Source of the DNA: Enterobacter sp. EA-1
GTDB taxonomy: Bacteria > Pseudomonadota > Gammaproteobacteria > Enterobacterales > Enterobacteriaceae
NCBI GenBank assembly: GCA_002886105.1
Contig: CP025776.1
Coordinates: 1,922,001-1,986,000, forward strand
Direction: 5' to 3'
Length of the DNA stretch: 64,000 bases
This document shows, in pieces, positions 51,110-61,019 of the stretch; position 1 is the stretch's first letter, and every line of letters begins with the position of its first letter. Below the pieces are notes generated by a model, which searched no databases, was not told where the DNA came from, and saw nothing but the letters and a program-made list of their open reading frames with translations. The position numbers were made by a program, and so were the translations under genes.

Positions 51110-54100
51110 AGCGCGTCGTTTCGGCCTTTATTCTGGCTTCTTCCGCCACATTACCTTTTGTACCCAGACGCCAACCCAGAATTGTCAATAGACGATCGAA
51201 GAACAGGATGCGCGTATGATGTTCAAGCAGCGTTTTCTTGCTCTCTTTCGAATAGGGATCAAGATCCTCATTTTCAAGAGACTGTGTCATATCCTCAATT
51301 AATGTAGATAGATCTCCACGAAACTGATTACGCAATTGATGTTCGTTCACTGAATCAATTCCGGCAGCCGGTAAAGCAGGCGTCTGGCTGCGGGCCAACC
51401 GGCTGCCAGAAAAATATCCAGACTCTCTATCAAACGAGCTCGTCTGTTCTCATCTTCAAAGATGGTTTTATGATCGGCAAGAAACACGCCCATCATTTTT
51501 TACCAATTGTTCCATTCCCAGCGTTTCGTTCTGGAAACCGGATTTTTTTGCATGACTTAACGCATGAGCCATCAGATCGAAACATTTGGCAGGATCGACA
51601 GGAACAAGCGTTTCAAGCAACTCCAGAAGATAATAAACAGTATGTGGCGAGCTGCAATCACCAATACGGCGCATGTGTAATTCAGTTTCGTTCAGAAATT
51701 GCTTAAGTTCTTCATATTCTAATGATGTCTTGTCAGAATTATGCTTCCCTTCACAAGCGAAACGAAGTTGTAGACATGCCCTGTCTATAATCGCAAAGCA
51801 GTGTGTTAAGTTTTCCCTTTCGGCCTCTGTCAGGTCAGTATGGGGGGAGTATTGTTCCAGTTTTTTACCAGCAGCATCAATAATGCTATAGGCCATATCC
51901 AGCGCCCGATGCCTGACTTCTGTATCCTTCAGTTTACTTTGTCCGGCAAGGCCAAAAACAAATCCTTCTCTTAATGTAAACAGGACTTGATTAAGCTCAT
52001 CATGATAAAAGGTGGGTTCGCTAATCCAGCCCTCGGAGAATATGGTGCGATTCTCTGACTTCATGGACTCCCCAGAGAATTGCCAAATCGCCGCTGACCA
52101 GAGTACGAATACGTTTCTGGCGTTCGGGATGGCCATTAAAACGCCCCAATAGCTTCTGAATTAGGTAGAAAGAACGGGTTGGCTCGGTATGTAACAGATT
52201 TCTTATTCCATCCCCAACCGTATGCTCTATTACACCGGTATTGGTTTCCTGCTCCAGCCGTTCACTCAGGTAACGCCATACGCTATCCCGATCGACATCC
52301 CACAGCCGTAGCAGCCGTACTGATGCCTGTAATCGAACGGCCGGATGAGGATCAATCAACATTCTTTCAATATCTGGTTTCCAGTCGCTCATACAGATCG
52401 GGGCGTAATGGAATAACATCGAGAATAATCTGTGCAGCATCAATCCTCGGTGCAGGTGAGCCCCCAGCTAACACTATCTTCAAAGTTTTCTTCTGTATCT
52501 TCATTCAGGATTGGATCAGTTGCACAGGAAGCGAGATGTACTAAATCTAAAAAATGAGATGTCAGTTTATCAGCCCGATCGTCGTCTAGCGGAGGCAGCA
52601 ATTTATGTTCAACAGCAGCAGCGCAGGCCCGGACAATGACATCCTCAGCGGTTGTACGCACATAGGTATGGGCGTGTTCCAGATTGAGCTGCTCATGAAG
52701 CGGTTCGAGAATGCTAAAAACATCCTCCAGCGATAATTCGGATGAAAGCGTGTTATTCGTTGTTAAACCCAACGCAGTTTTAGCGGTTTTGACCGCGTTG
52801 ATAAGAGTGATGTTGTCCGGTTCGTTCCGATCCAGACCATCGATAAAATCGTAAGGTATATCGGTGCTGACTGTAACGGGGAAATGTTGAAAAGCCTCTT
52901 ATTACCAGCTGTTTCACCATCCCTTGGGGTGTTCTTCAGGAAATTTCTGGCTTGTACAGTCTGAAGATTCTCTGAACCAATTGTATTGAAAAGGCGGTAC
53001 AACAAACTGGTTTTTGCTTTCTCAGGGTAAACATAATCAGAGAGGTCATACTGAAAGGCGGAATTTTCCAGTTCTCGCCGCTCATGCTCTGAACGATGCG
53101 TAATTCCCATAGCGACCAGATCGATAGCGTCTTTACGGGTATCTTCATTTTGGATAAATGCTTCTTGTGCAGCAATAGGCCAGAGAAAATCAATCAGGTC
53201 ATCATTGCGTCTATTTGCAGCCAGAAAGATTCTGGCCCAGAAAATTGCCAGCGAAGCTTTTTCACAGATAAGCCTTGCCAGAACGAGCGCGTCGGGTTCG
53301 GGCGCGCTTTGCAAGCGCTGAAATAATTTTTTAACCAGTACTTCTCCGTCATGAGCATGTTTACCATCAGGATCGTGCGCCCAGATGTAGCTGCGATCGG
53401 CCTTAAGGTAAATATCATGCCCGAGGAACGGGCACATGCATCACAGGTGTATCTAAGGGATGACGTCGAGCAACATACCCGCTTATTGCGCGCACTGCGG
53501 CATCCACAGCCAGACTAGGATATTGTTCGAGAAAACGGGAGAAATATTCTCCAAGTGAATAACGAGCCGATTCATAATCTTGTCGGGCATTTGACCTCAG
53601 AGGCAGGATTCGGCTGTTTCCCAGCGTTGTTTCCCGTTCTTCTGTGACATCATGGGTATAGACAAACTCGAATACGTTAACTACAAACTCAGGCGCACAA
53701 TCTCCGATTTTCTTAATGTTGTAACAGAGCACGGGGATCTCTTCTGAACCAAAGCGTTGGAGACGTTCGGAAGAAATAAGCTGCTCCAGTAAATGACAGG
53801 ATGCCTGCACATCGGTATTGATAGTATCTGTAACGAGAAGAATAGCGCTTCTGACAAAATAATCTGGTTCACTCAGCGCAAGGGCGTAGGAAAACACAGC
53901 GCGACTGGCTGTCCCCAGCATATTGCATAAGGGTTTATCGGTAACTCGCTTGATAAGCGGGTACAACAGAAAGCGTAATGTTTCTGCGACTTTATGTACC
54001 TGGGGCGTCAGCGCTGCTACCAGATATACCCATGGAAGAGCTACAACCTCTTTTCATCTTCAAAACGTATTGCCAGCGCTCCGCAGATATGACTGAGCGT

Positions 54101-56211
54101 GGTTATCATCTTCTCATCATCGGCAGCCACGCGTTCAGCAAGCCAGAGCAGGTCATATTGAGCAGTGGGATAATCTGCCGCAATCCGACCCGCCGAACTA
54201 CGAATGATAGGATCGCCATCTTTGTCGTTGACCAGATAACTCACTGCCTGCCAGAAACGGCAATGGTTATTGTCATAACTCCAGATTTCCTGGAAGTACA
54301 AAACCGAGCGCCGGGGATAGCATTAGCCCCAGTGCCTGTTGTTTGTGGAAACGTAATGTCCCCGCAATTAGCGTTTCTGGATCAAATGATGTCTGGGCCG
54401 CAGCGTAGTCAAATAAAAGGTGATGGCGAAGCTGTATCCGACGGTCATTTTGTTCCCGAATCAACACCCCTTCGCGGCAGAGTGTATCGATCATGTCGGC
54501 ATCCGTGTCTGCAAGCAGGGATGAAACACTGAGTGAACGCGCATTAATCATAGCATCCACTAATGTTTTTATATTTCGTGTGGCCTTAAGCCCATGAGCC
54601 TCAACGCGACGTTGCCAGTACAGTTTTAAGAGTTCTGACTGAGACGAAATATCCGCCAACCTGACACCCGTCTCTTGGGAAACCAGTTCTGCCAGTAGTC
54701 TGGTATTAAACGGGACTTTCGCTAGGTCTCGCAGTTTTTTAGAAGCGCCCTCAAGGGCCGTAGCCAGAGATGGAGATTTTTCCAGTAGTTGGCGAAATTC
54801 ATCATCTGACCAACGTGGGATAACGATGTGGCGAACTGAAGAGAACAGAGTATCAGCACGTTTAGCAACAGGAGGGGTACCTTTAAACAAATCACGAAGT
54901 TTTACCCCCATGCGCAGGTCAAAGCTGCGTATTGAAGCAACCACTCGCCATCTGCCACCCCAAGCTAACACTTGCTCCAATGAGGGGGGCGAAAAACGGC
55001 TCTCTCCCTTGCCCCCTCTGGTGGCATCCAGCGCATCTATAATCAGCCAGCCCTGAGATGAACCATCCCACGCCTGGAAGCACGTCGGTCAAACTATGTT
55101 CAAGCCTGAGTTCATGGGTTAGGTGCCCGAGTGAGTCAACAGAATAGCGATCAACGGCCAGTTCCAGTACATCATCTCCCCGTTCGCGCAGGCTGCGGGC
55201 CAGTGCATTCAGCACTCCGCTTTTACCCGCTCCGGGTTCACCAATAATTAATAGCGAACCTGACTGTACGGCTTGCTCAACTTCATTCTGACACTCCCTG
55301 CGGAGGGTAACGGGCTGGCCTGACTGACTTTCAATGGCCTCATATTGATTAAGGGAAGCAGCAATCTCCTGAGAATGCTGTTGAAGTCGGGCAATATCAT
55401 CCTTGTAGCGAGGAGGTGCTGCGAGTTCGATCCCTTTCCCTGCTAACTCGTTGCGAAAAGTTGACAGATCGCCGCCATCACGGCTGGACATCATTTTCCG
55501 CAAATTTCGGTAAGAACACTCAATGCTGCCGTTGCCTGTGTGTCTTTAGCAAGGATCTGAGTAAGCCGTGAACAGGCGAGTAAAGCCATGTTTTCAACAT
55601 CAACCACCAAAACAACAACCGGTGCGGCAAAGTTCAGATACAAGGTGAGGCGGTAGGGGCGCGGAGGTTATGCTATTCCAGACTGTGGAAATACAGCGTT
55701 CAAAAATGTTATACGCCTGTACCTGCTTTTGATTCATCGCTCCGCTGCCGTGCTGAGAAAAAAGAGACAAGGCAGCAGGAAGAACGTCGCGAATTGAAGC
55801 CGAAGCTTTGGTACTGACAGCTAAAACCAGACGGTCTTTATCTGAATCGAGAGGTCGATTCCACTCCAGAGAACTATTGCCATCACGGCATGTAAGCCAG
55901 TGTCGGACAAACTGTTCTATGATCCGGTAAAGGGGGTTCTTTCATCATCTGAAAGCGAAACGGTTGTTTTCGCCTGGATGGCGATGAAGCCACCGACGGA
56001 TGTTGCAACCAATATATCGTCAACGGGGGCTTCTGTTTCCAAAGCGCAACCAAACAGGAGATGCGTTGCCCAGCCTTAAACGTGTATCCAGTCTGCTATC
56101 GGAAAGGATCTGAGCAGCAAAGTGAGCCCCCAACTGCTGCTGAAATAAAATACCACTACTGGTTGCTGCTCCACCGCCATTTGCGGGACCGTTCAGATTG
56201 ATGTCAGACAA
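51042..56211 (-). CDS. Giant STAND-type NTPase with PD-(D/E)xK-like N-terminal domain
   Basis: About 1,720 residues, read through ten or more small indels. The start is TTG with AAGGTGA five bases upstream. Residues 1-110 (SSGILFQQQLGAHFAAQILS, then, after a one-base correction near 56038, VDDILVATSVGGFIAIQAK) have the D...QxK spacing of Cap4/DUF4297-like nuclease folds. Residues about 300-420 are a P-loop NTPase: Walker A IIGEPGAGKSGVLNALA near 55230 and Walker B GWLIIDALDATRGG near 55035. RWRVVASIRSFDLRMGVKLR, LLAELVSQETGVRLADISSQ and LRHHLLFDYAAAQ follow, as in STAND/NACHT ATPases. The remaining roughly 1,200 residues are alpha-helical and repeat-like (DPIIRSSAGRIAADYPTAQY, DPHPAVRLQASVRLLRLWDV). 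This architecture resembles antiviral STAND (Avs) sensors. Defence function is inferred. Confidence 0.8.
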
Positions 56212-56339
56212 GTTTCACCTTCATATAATGAATGCTGTGCTTTAGCACTATTCTACCTGTTCTTACGGCTTATTTTACGGATGGTTTATTAGTAAAACAA
56301 AGCGATAAAAACTCTGAGAAGGATAGTTAGCATCGTTTG

Positions 56340-58383
56340 CTACCCTAATCCAGAAACCAGCCGTTGCGGAAAGCCTAATCGAGCAACACGACACCATGGC
56401 AGAGTGGCTATGGATAAAGCGTATTGGCAGGATAGTTTATAACCGCCTCTGACAGCGCCGCAAAAACGTCCTTCTGACACTTTATCCACAAAGGGGCGCA
56501 GCAACATTGCAGCCTTCATCGCTTCCACTTCGTTAATATGGCAGTCGCCATCGCGAAAGAGCGCCACCATGCCACGAAGTAGATAATCATACAGGGACGA
56601 ATTTTTTCATGAAGCGAACTTTCCATCCGATACTTTTGCAATGCTGTTACCACGGACTCATGGTCTTCCTGCGAAGCGCCGACGCTACTACGGATATAAC
56701 CCCAGTAATTGACAGTAGTCTTGTTTAACAAATAGAGAAAAGCGTCGCAAAGTTGCTCAAACTCATTTGCCTTAAAGTACACCCGGCGAGTGTAGATATT
56801 AAAAAATCTTGTAGTTCAGTCAGCAACGCCAGCAGACTCTGTTTGCTGTCTACTTGTTCAACAGAGATATTACTTTCCGGTTGGTAGTTAGAATAAATAT
56901 CCTCGGATGTACAGGAAATATGGCGAGGTGCGCAAAATGGCAGTCGTCGCCAGCCCCTGCGTTCTGGAAAGTAATTGGCACAGTACCAGCTATCTGCATG
57001 AGGGATTAATTTCTCTATAAGCCAGCGATATGTCGTCAACGCATCCCAGTAATTACGAGGCCCGATGGCGCCATCTTCCATATTATAGATATCATACCGA
57101 CTGGGAGGTTGCCAGATTAGCACCACGCGATGATTAGTAAGGCTATTAAAATTAGGGTCGCGGTTGGCTAGTAGTGTGACATGATGCCCTTCGTTCATTA
57201 CTTCATCTTTATGACGGGTAAAGACCATAATGCGCTCACGGGCAGGATTAAATATCGACCACTCGCCTTCGGTATTCAGATAATCATGATGTTGACAAAA
57301 GATGCTGATGCGACCCCACAGCCAGTAAGGAATGGAAATGAGATGAATATTATCACCGAGGGGTGTACTGTTCGAGAAATCAACGGTGCGACAAATCCGG
57401 TCAATTTCTTCCATGCGCAGTTTATAGCACATCCAGAACTTATCAAAAGCTTCACAGAGAGATTGAGTTTCATTTAGGGTAAGTACAAGGCGGCAATTAC
57501 CGATATCACAATAATAATTTTCGCCATGAAGTTCTTTTAAAACCCACGATCTGACTCCCGCCACCGGTGGGCTACCGACTCCTTCGAAGGCAGAATTTAG
57601 CAGGTTAGTCTGACTCATCGTCAGCAAAACATGGCTATAGCGGCCATTACGAAAATCAATGAAACAGGAGAGGGGATTCCCCTTCAGGTTAGGTAAAAAC
57701 GCCTGAATAAACACGTGATCATTCTGTAGTGTATAGGTATCACCAGTAATGTGTTCATATGGATGCGTGTAATTTCGCCGGTGCAGAAGATTCGTTATAG
57801 TCCCACAAGCCATAGTTTTTAATATTTAACAGTGCTCGCTCACCATAAAAAAGAGATACCCAGCTCTCGTGACAAAAACGATACAACAGATCTGGGCAAT
57901 GCAGATTTTTCAGCCAGTCGTGGATCAGTTCCGAATCAAGAAGACGATGTACTATATCCAGTTCCTTAAAAAGAACCTCTTGTTTTTTGTATTCCGTGAT
58001 TAATTTTGCTGACGCTTTCTCACTGAGGAAAATTTGAAACTCATTGATTTTAACATGCCATTTCTCCCTGTGTTCATTAAAACGATTGATAGTGGATAGA
58101 TATTGGTTCGTTGTGAATTTTTCACAACGTTTCACTTCGTATAACGAATAAATGTCCTGATTGCCGTGCTGACGATGTGTAAAAATATCCGCCCCAAATT
58201 GTGATTGGCCGGAAATGCCAATCGTCATGGCATCAACTATTTCTCCGTTTTTTAGCCGTTTTTTATGAGTTCACAACAAAATAGTTCAAACGTTTTCGGC
58301 TCCATAAGCTCCAGAGGTATATAAGCATCTGCTTTTCCTACTGGTGGCCCCAGCTTAACAATCTGTTGTTCAATAGTATTCAA
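56340..58383 (-). CDS. Mrr-like nuclease with long uncharacterised C-terminal region
   Basis: About 680 residues. The N-terminus shows LELMEPKTFELFCCELIKNG and GISGQSQFGADIFTHRQHGN, then YSLYEVKRCEKFTTNQYLST: the G-D...ExK pattern of Mrr-type restriction endonuclease folds (Asp near residue 62, Glu-x-Lys near residue 83). The rest (FIQAFLPNLKGNPLSCFIDF, VLKELHGENYYCDIGNCRLV, RIMVFTRHKDEVMNEGHHVT, VLIWQPPSRYDIYNMEDGAI) is not recognised. Shifts occur near 58245, 57785, 56775 and 56560. The start is probably TTG at 58383, six bases after GGAGGG; the frame is open to 58545. It is the first gene of a two-gene unit with the STAND gene, 128 bases apart. Confidence 0.72.
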
Positions 58384-58545
58384 CTGACTCCCTCCGTAAT
58401 ATTGGTGAAGATGACAGATTAGCGACCAATGCTTATATTTATAACAATCTGCGAACTGTATTACACCACTTCCTGTTGCTGTTTTTGCCCGAAAGTGAAA
58501 TCTTAAGCCCGTGCCTGCAAATTCAGGGGCCGGTATTGGAACCAC

Positions 58546-58890
58546 GAGAAATGTTGGTTACTGCGGAAAGAAAAACCCCGCGCTGGCTAATACGCTTACC
58601 CACCGCTGGCCCAAAAGCGGAAGATTGTTTGCTTAAGCGTACGGCTTCGAGCCACCGGATAAATCTGACCTTCACGCTACCGCTGATGCTCCTCCGACAC
58701 ATCTCCGATCCAGAAGCCGCCTCGCATTTCGTTTATCCTACCCGCCATAATCCTTTGAACCGCAAAAACAGTTTTCTATTATCTGCCTTCTTAGTGACGC
58801 ACTTCGTTCCCATCTGCACTGCCCTTCGATGGATAACGGCTTTCTGCCCACATCATTACGAAAAGGAAATCATCATGAATCTGATGAATA
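58546..58890. other. Non-coding stretch in island
   Basis: About 345 bases between the Mrr-like gene and chpSB. ORFs on both strands look like chance; no family resemblance. It must hold the promoter of the nuclease-STAND unit. Confidence 0.4.
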
Positions 58891-58893
58891 ATT

Positions 58894-58945
58894 GCGCACC
58901 TCCCGCCATGAATGTTATATTAAAATATAATATTTGGAGGTGCGC
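58894..58945. promoter_or_regulatory. Palindromic control region of chpSB with sequestered ribosome binding site
   Basis: Ten-base inverted arms GCGCACCTCC (58894-58903) and GGAGGTGCGC (58936-58945) flank an AT palindrome TTATATTAAAATATAA (58915-58930) that contains a TATAAT -10 word at 58925. The right arm is the ribosome binding site of chpS. MazE/ChpS-type antitoxins bind palindromes at their own promoter; here the outer arms could also fold in a longer transcript and hide the GGAGG. Confidence 0.6.
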
Positions 58946-58946
58946 T

Positions 58947-59204
58947 ATGTATACAACTCGTCTTAAAAGGTCGGCGGATCCATCATGCTGGCGGTTCCTC
59001 CCGCCGTGCTGAAAATGTTGGAACTCTCGACGGACAGCGAAGTCGGCATGACCATTAATAATGGCTGCCTGATTATCGAACCTAAGAAACGGCCTCATTA
59101 TTCACTTGAGGAGCTGCTGGCGCAGTGCGATCCGCACGCTGAAATGAGCGAAGAGGATCGGGAATGGATTGATGCGCCTGCGGTGGGTAAGGGAGATCCT
59201 GTAA
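58947..59204 (+). CDS. chpS: Antitoxin ChpS (MazE/AbrB family)
   Basis: About 85 residues. The N-terminal AbrB-type DNA-binding beta hairpin reads MYTTRLKKVGGSIMLAVPPA once a missing base near 58969 is restored; then VLKMLELSTDSEVGMTINNG and KKRPHYSLEELLAQCDPHAE, the acidic toxin-binding tail. A second small shift near 59190 gives the end VGKEIL and the stop TAA directly abutting the GTG of chpB. It neutralises ChpB and represses the operon with it. Confidence 0.9.
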
Positions 59205-59537
59205 GTGGAAAGAGGGGGAGATCTGGCTTGTTTCACTGGATCCGATTGCTGGCCACGAGCAAAGTGGTAAACGTCCGGTACTCATCGTATCGAAGGCATC
59301 GTTTAACAAGCTGACGCGGCTACCGGTGGTGGTTCCCGTCACCAGCGGCGGAAACTTTGCTCGCACAGCAGGTTTCACCGTTTCCTGAAGGGGCGGGGAC
59401 AAAAACAATGGGCGTTATTCGCTGCGACCAGCTCAGAACTATTGATATGGCTGCTAGGAACGGCATGCGGCTGGAACGTATACCTGACGCTGTGGTAAAT
59501 GAGGTGCTTGCCGGGGCTGGATGCGATTCTGAGTTAA
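59205..59537 (+). CDS. chpB: Toxin ChpB (MazF-family endoribonuclease)
   Basis: About 110 residues; the start is GTG directly after the chpS stop. VERGEIWLVSLDPIAGHEQS holds the MazF N-terminal loop, followed by GKRPVLIVSKASFNKLTRLP, VVPVTSGGNFARTAGFTVS, MGVIRCDQLRTIDMAARNGM and the end NEVLARLDAILS. Shifts in G-runs near 59215, 59390 and 59510. MazF-family ribonuclease cutting mRNA at short motifs; stabilises the island and may act in phage defence. Confidence 0.92.
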
Positions 59538-59555
59538 CTTCAGAGACGCAGAAAA

Positions 59556-59588
59556 GCAAAAAAGCCCGCTTAAAAACGGGCTTTTCTA
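59556..59588 (-). terminator. Rho-independent terminator of tRNA-Asn
   Basis: AAGCCCG / CGGGCTT stem 3' of the minus-strand tRNA, with T-runs on both strands; it also ends chpSB. Confidence 0.8.
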
Positions 59589-59592
59589 AATC

Positions 59593-59608
59593 TGGCTCCT
59601 CTGACTGG
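59593..59608. repeat. Right attachment repeat inside intact tRNA-Asn
   Basis: TGGCTCCTCTGACTGG, direct copy of the left repeat, formed by the 3' end of the tRNA-Asn gene at 59596-59668. Confidence 0.85.
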
Positions 59609-59668
59609 ACTCGAACCAGTGACATACGGATTAACAGTCCGCCGTTCTACCGACTGAACTACAGAGGA
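59596..59668 (-). tRNA. tRNA-Asn (GTT)
   Basis: 73 bases plus encoded CCA (59593-59595); complete cloverleaf with acceptor TCCTCTG/CAGAGGA, anticodon GTT within CTGTTAATC, T-arm GGTTCGAGTCC. Serves as the attachment site of the island on its 3' side. Confidence 0.97.
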
Positions 59669-59686
59669 ATCGTGTGAACGGGGCGC

Positions 59687-59715
59687 ATATTAACGGCGAC
59701 CATCGGGCTTGTCAA
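59687..59715 (-). promoter_or_regulatory. Sigma-70 promoter of tRNA-Asn
   Basis: TTGACA and TAATAT separated by exactly 17 bases, followed by a GC-rich discriminator GCGCCCC typical of stringently controlled stable RNA promoters. Confidence 0.88.
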
Positions 59716-59793
59716 AGGCTGGATTACCTTAAGTTGATCGTTTGCTGACAATTTCGGCAATCTGATGGTGGGATAAGCACTTACCGCCGCGTG

Positions 59794-59810
59794 TGCACTG
59801 ATTTGGTGCA
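59794..59810. promoter_or_regulatory. NtrC-binding site upstream of nac
   Basis: TGCACTGATTTGGTGCA fits the NtrC consensus TGCACY-N5-GGTGCA. It lies about 120 bases upstream of the sigma-54 promoter of nac, a normal enhancer distance. Confidence 0.88.
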
Positions 59811-59927
59811 AAATACCCCTTATGGGGGCAGATATCAAACCACTGTTTTAGTAATAATTCCCCGGGGTGTAATTAGAAACACTTATTATCCAGCCTGTTA
59901 GGCTGCAATCTTCTCCCTGACTAAAAC

Positions 59928-59943
59928 TGGCAAGCATATTGCA
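59928..59943 (+). promoter_or_regulatory. Sigma-54 promoter of nac
   Basis: TGGCAAGCATATTGCA has the -24 GG and -12 GC elements with correct spacing (TGGCAY-N5-TTGCA type). Together with the NtrC site it puts nac under nitrogen control. Confidence 0.9.
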
Positions 59944-60000
59944 ACTCCTCCGACGACATAACATCCGGTGTTGGCCCGGTAATCCGTAACAGGAGGCAAA

Positions 60001-60920
60001 ATGAACTTAAGACGACTGAAATACTTCGTAAAAATCGTCGATATTGGAAGCCTGACTCCAGGCCGCCGAAGTATTGCATATTGCACAGCCGGCGCTGAGC
60101 CAGCAGGTTGCCACTCTGGAAGGTGAGCTGGATCAGCAGTTATTGATCCGCACCAAACGGGGAGTGACACCGACGGAAGCAGGGAAAATTCTCTATACCC
60201 ATGCGCGAACGATTCTGCGCCAGTGCGAACAGGCGCAACTGGCAGTGAACAGTGTGGGGCAAAGCTTGCGCGGTCAGGTTTCTATCGGTCTTGCGCCGGG
60301 GACGGCGGCATCATCCATCACCATGCCGTTATTGCAGGCGGTGCGCACAGAGCTGCCGGAAGTCACTGTTTATTTGCATGAAAACAGTGGTGCGGTGCTG
60401 AACGATAAATTGCTGAGCGGGCAACTGGATATGGCGGTGCTGTATGAGCGCGCGCCGGGCGCAGGCATTAACAGTCTGCCGTTGTTGAAAGAAGATCTTT
60501 ATCTGGTCGGTACACGTGATTGCCCGGGGGCAAAGCGTGGATTTGACCGCCGTGGCTGAGATGAACCTGTTCCTGCCGCGTGACTATAGCGCGGTGCGTC
60601 TGCGTGTGGATGAAGCTTTTTCGTTGCGCCGCCTGACGGCAAAAATTATCGGCGAAATCGAATCCATTGCCACGTTGACAGCCGCGATTGCCAGCGGGAT
60701 GGGCGTGACGGTGTTGCCAGAGTCGGCGGCGCGTTCGCTGTGCAGTGCGACAAACGGCTGGATGGCGCGCATCACCACGCCGTCCATGAATTTACCGCTG
60801 TCGCTGAATGTGTCGGCGCGGGGTTCATTGTCGCCGCAGGCACAAGCGGTAAAAGATATTTTGATGTCGTTGGTTAGCCGCCCGGCAATGGAAAGCCATG
60901 AGCTGCAGTTGGTGAGCTAA
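60001..60920 (+). CDS. nac: Nitrogen assimilation regulator Nac (LysR family)
   Basis: About 305 residues. The HTH reads LRRLKYFVKIVDIGSL, EVLHIAQPALSQQVATLEGE; the effector domain VSIGLAPGTAASSITMPLLQ, LDMAVLYERAPGAGINSLPL, GEIESIATLTAAIASGMGVT. Shifts near 60058 and 60530. Nac couples sigma-70 promoters to nitrogen limitation: it activates genes for use of poor nitrogen sources and represses gdhA and others. AGGAGG precedes the ATG at seven bases. It precedes cbl as in other enterobacteria. Confidence 0.96.
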
Positions 60921-61019
60921 TTATTATTCCTTAATGGAATAAGATGCTGGTTTTTATTATTTGTTCTGCCACAGACTTTAACAATAGCGTCATGTCTGAT
61001 GGGCCCACTGGAGGAAAGG

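Larger units (their letters stand above)
50442..59608. mobile_element. Genomic island at a tRNA-Asn gene (no integrase seen)
   Basis: The segment between the two 16-bp copies of the tRNA-Asn 3' end (50442-50457 and 59593-59608). The intact tRNA-Asn at 59596-59668 lies at the right end with its 3' end pointing into the island, the usual geometry for integrase-mediated insertion into a tRNA 3' end. Cargo: a small unknown ORF, a giant STAND-type NTPase gene, an Mrr-like nuclease gene and chpSB. Coding regions are clearly more AT-rich than the flanking backbone. No integrase or excisionase is visible, so the element is probably immobile or mobilised in trans. Confidence 0.75.

Noticed and set aside
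58476-59012. Plus-strand ORF of 178 codons leading into chpS
   Set aside because: Only its last part, in frame with chpS, makes sense; the upstream part has no site and no resemblance. It is mostly a chance extension.
50442-59608. An integrase gene inside the island
   Set aside because: All frames were read for tyrosine-recombinase motifs between the repeats and none was seen.
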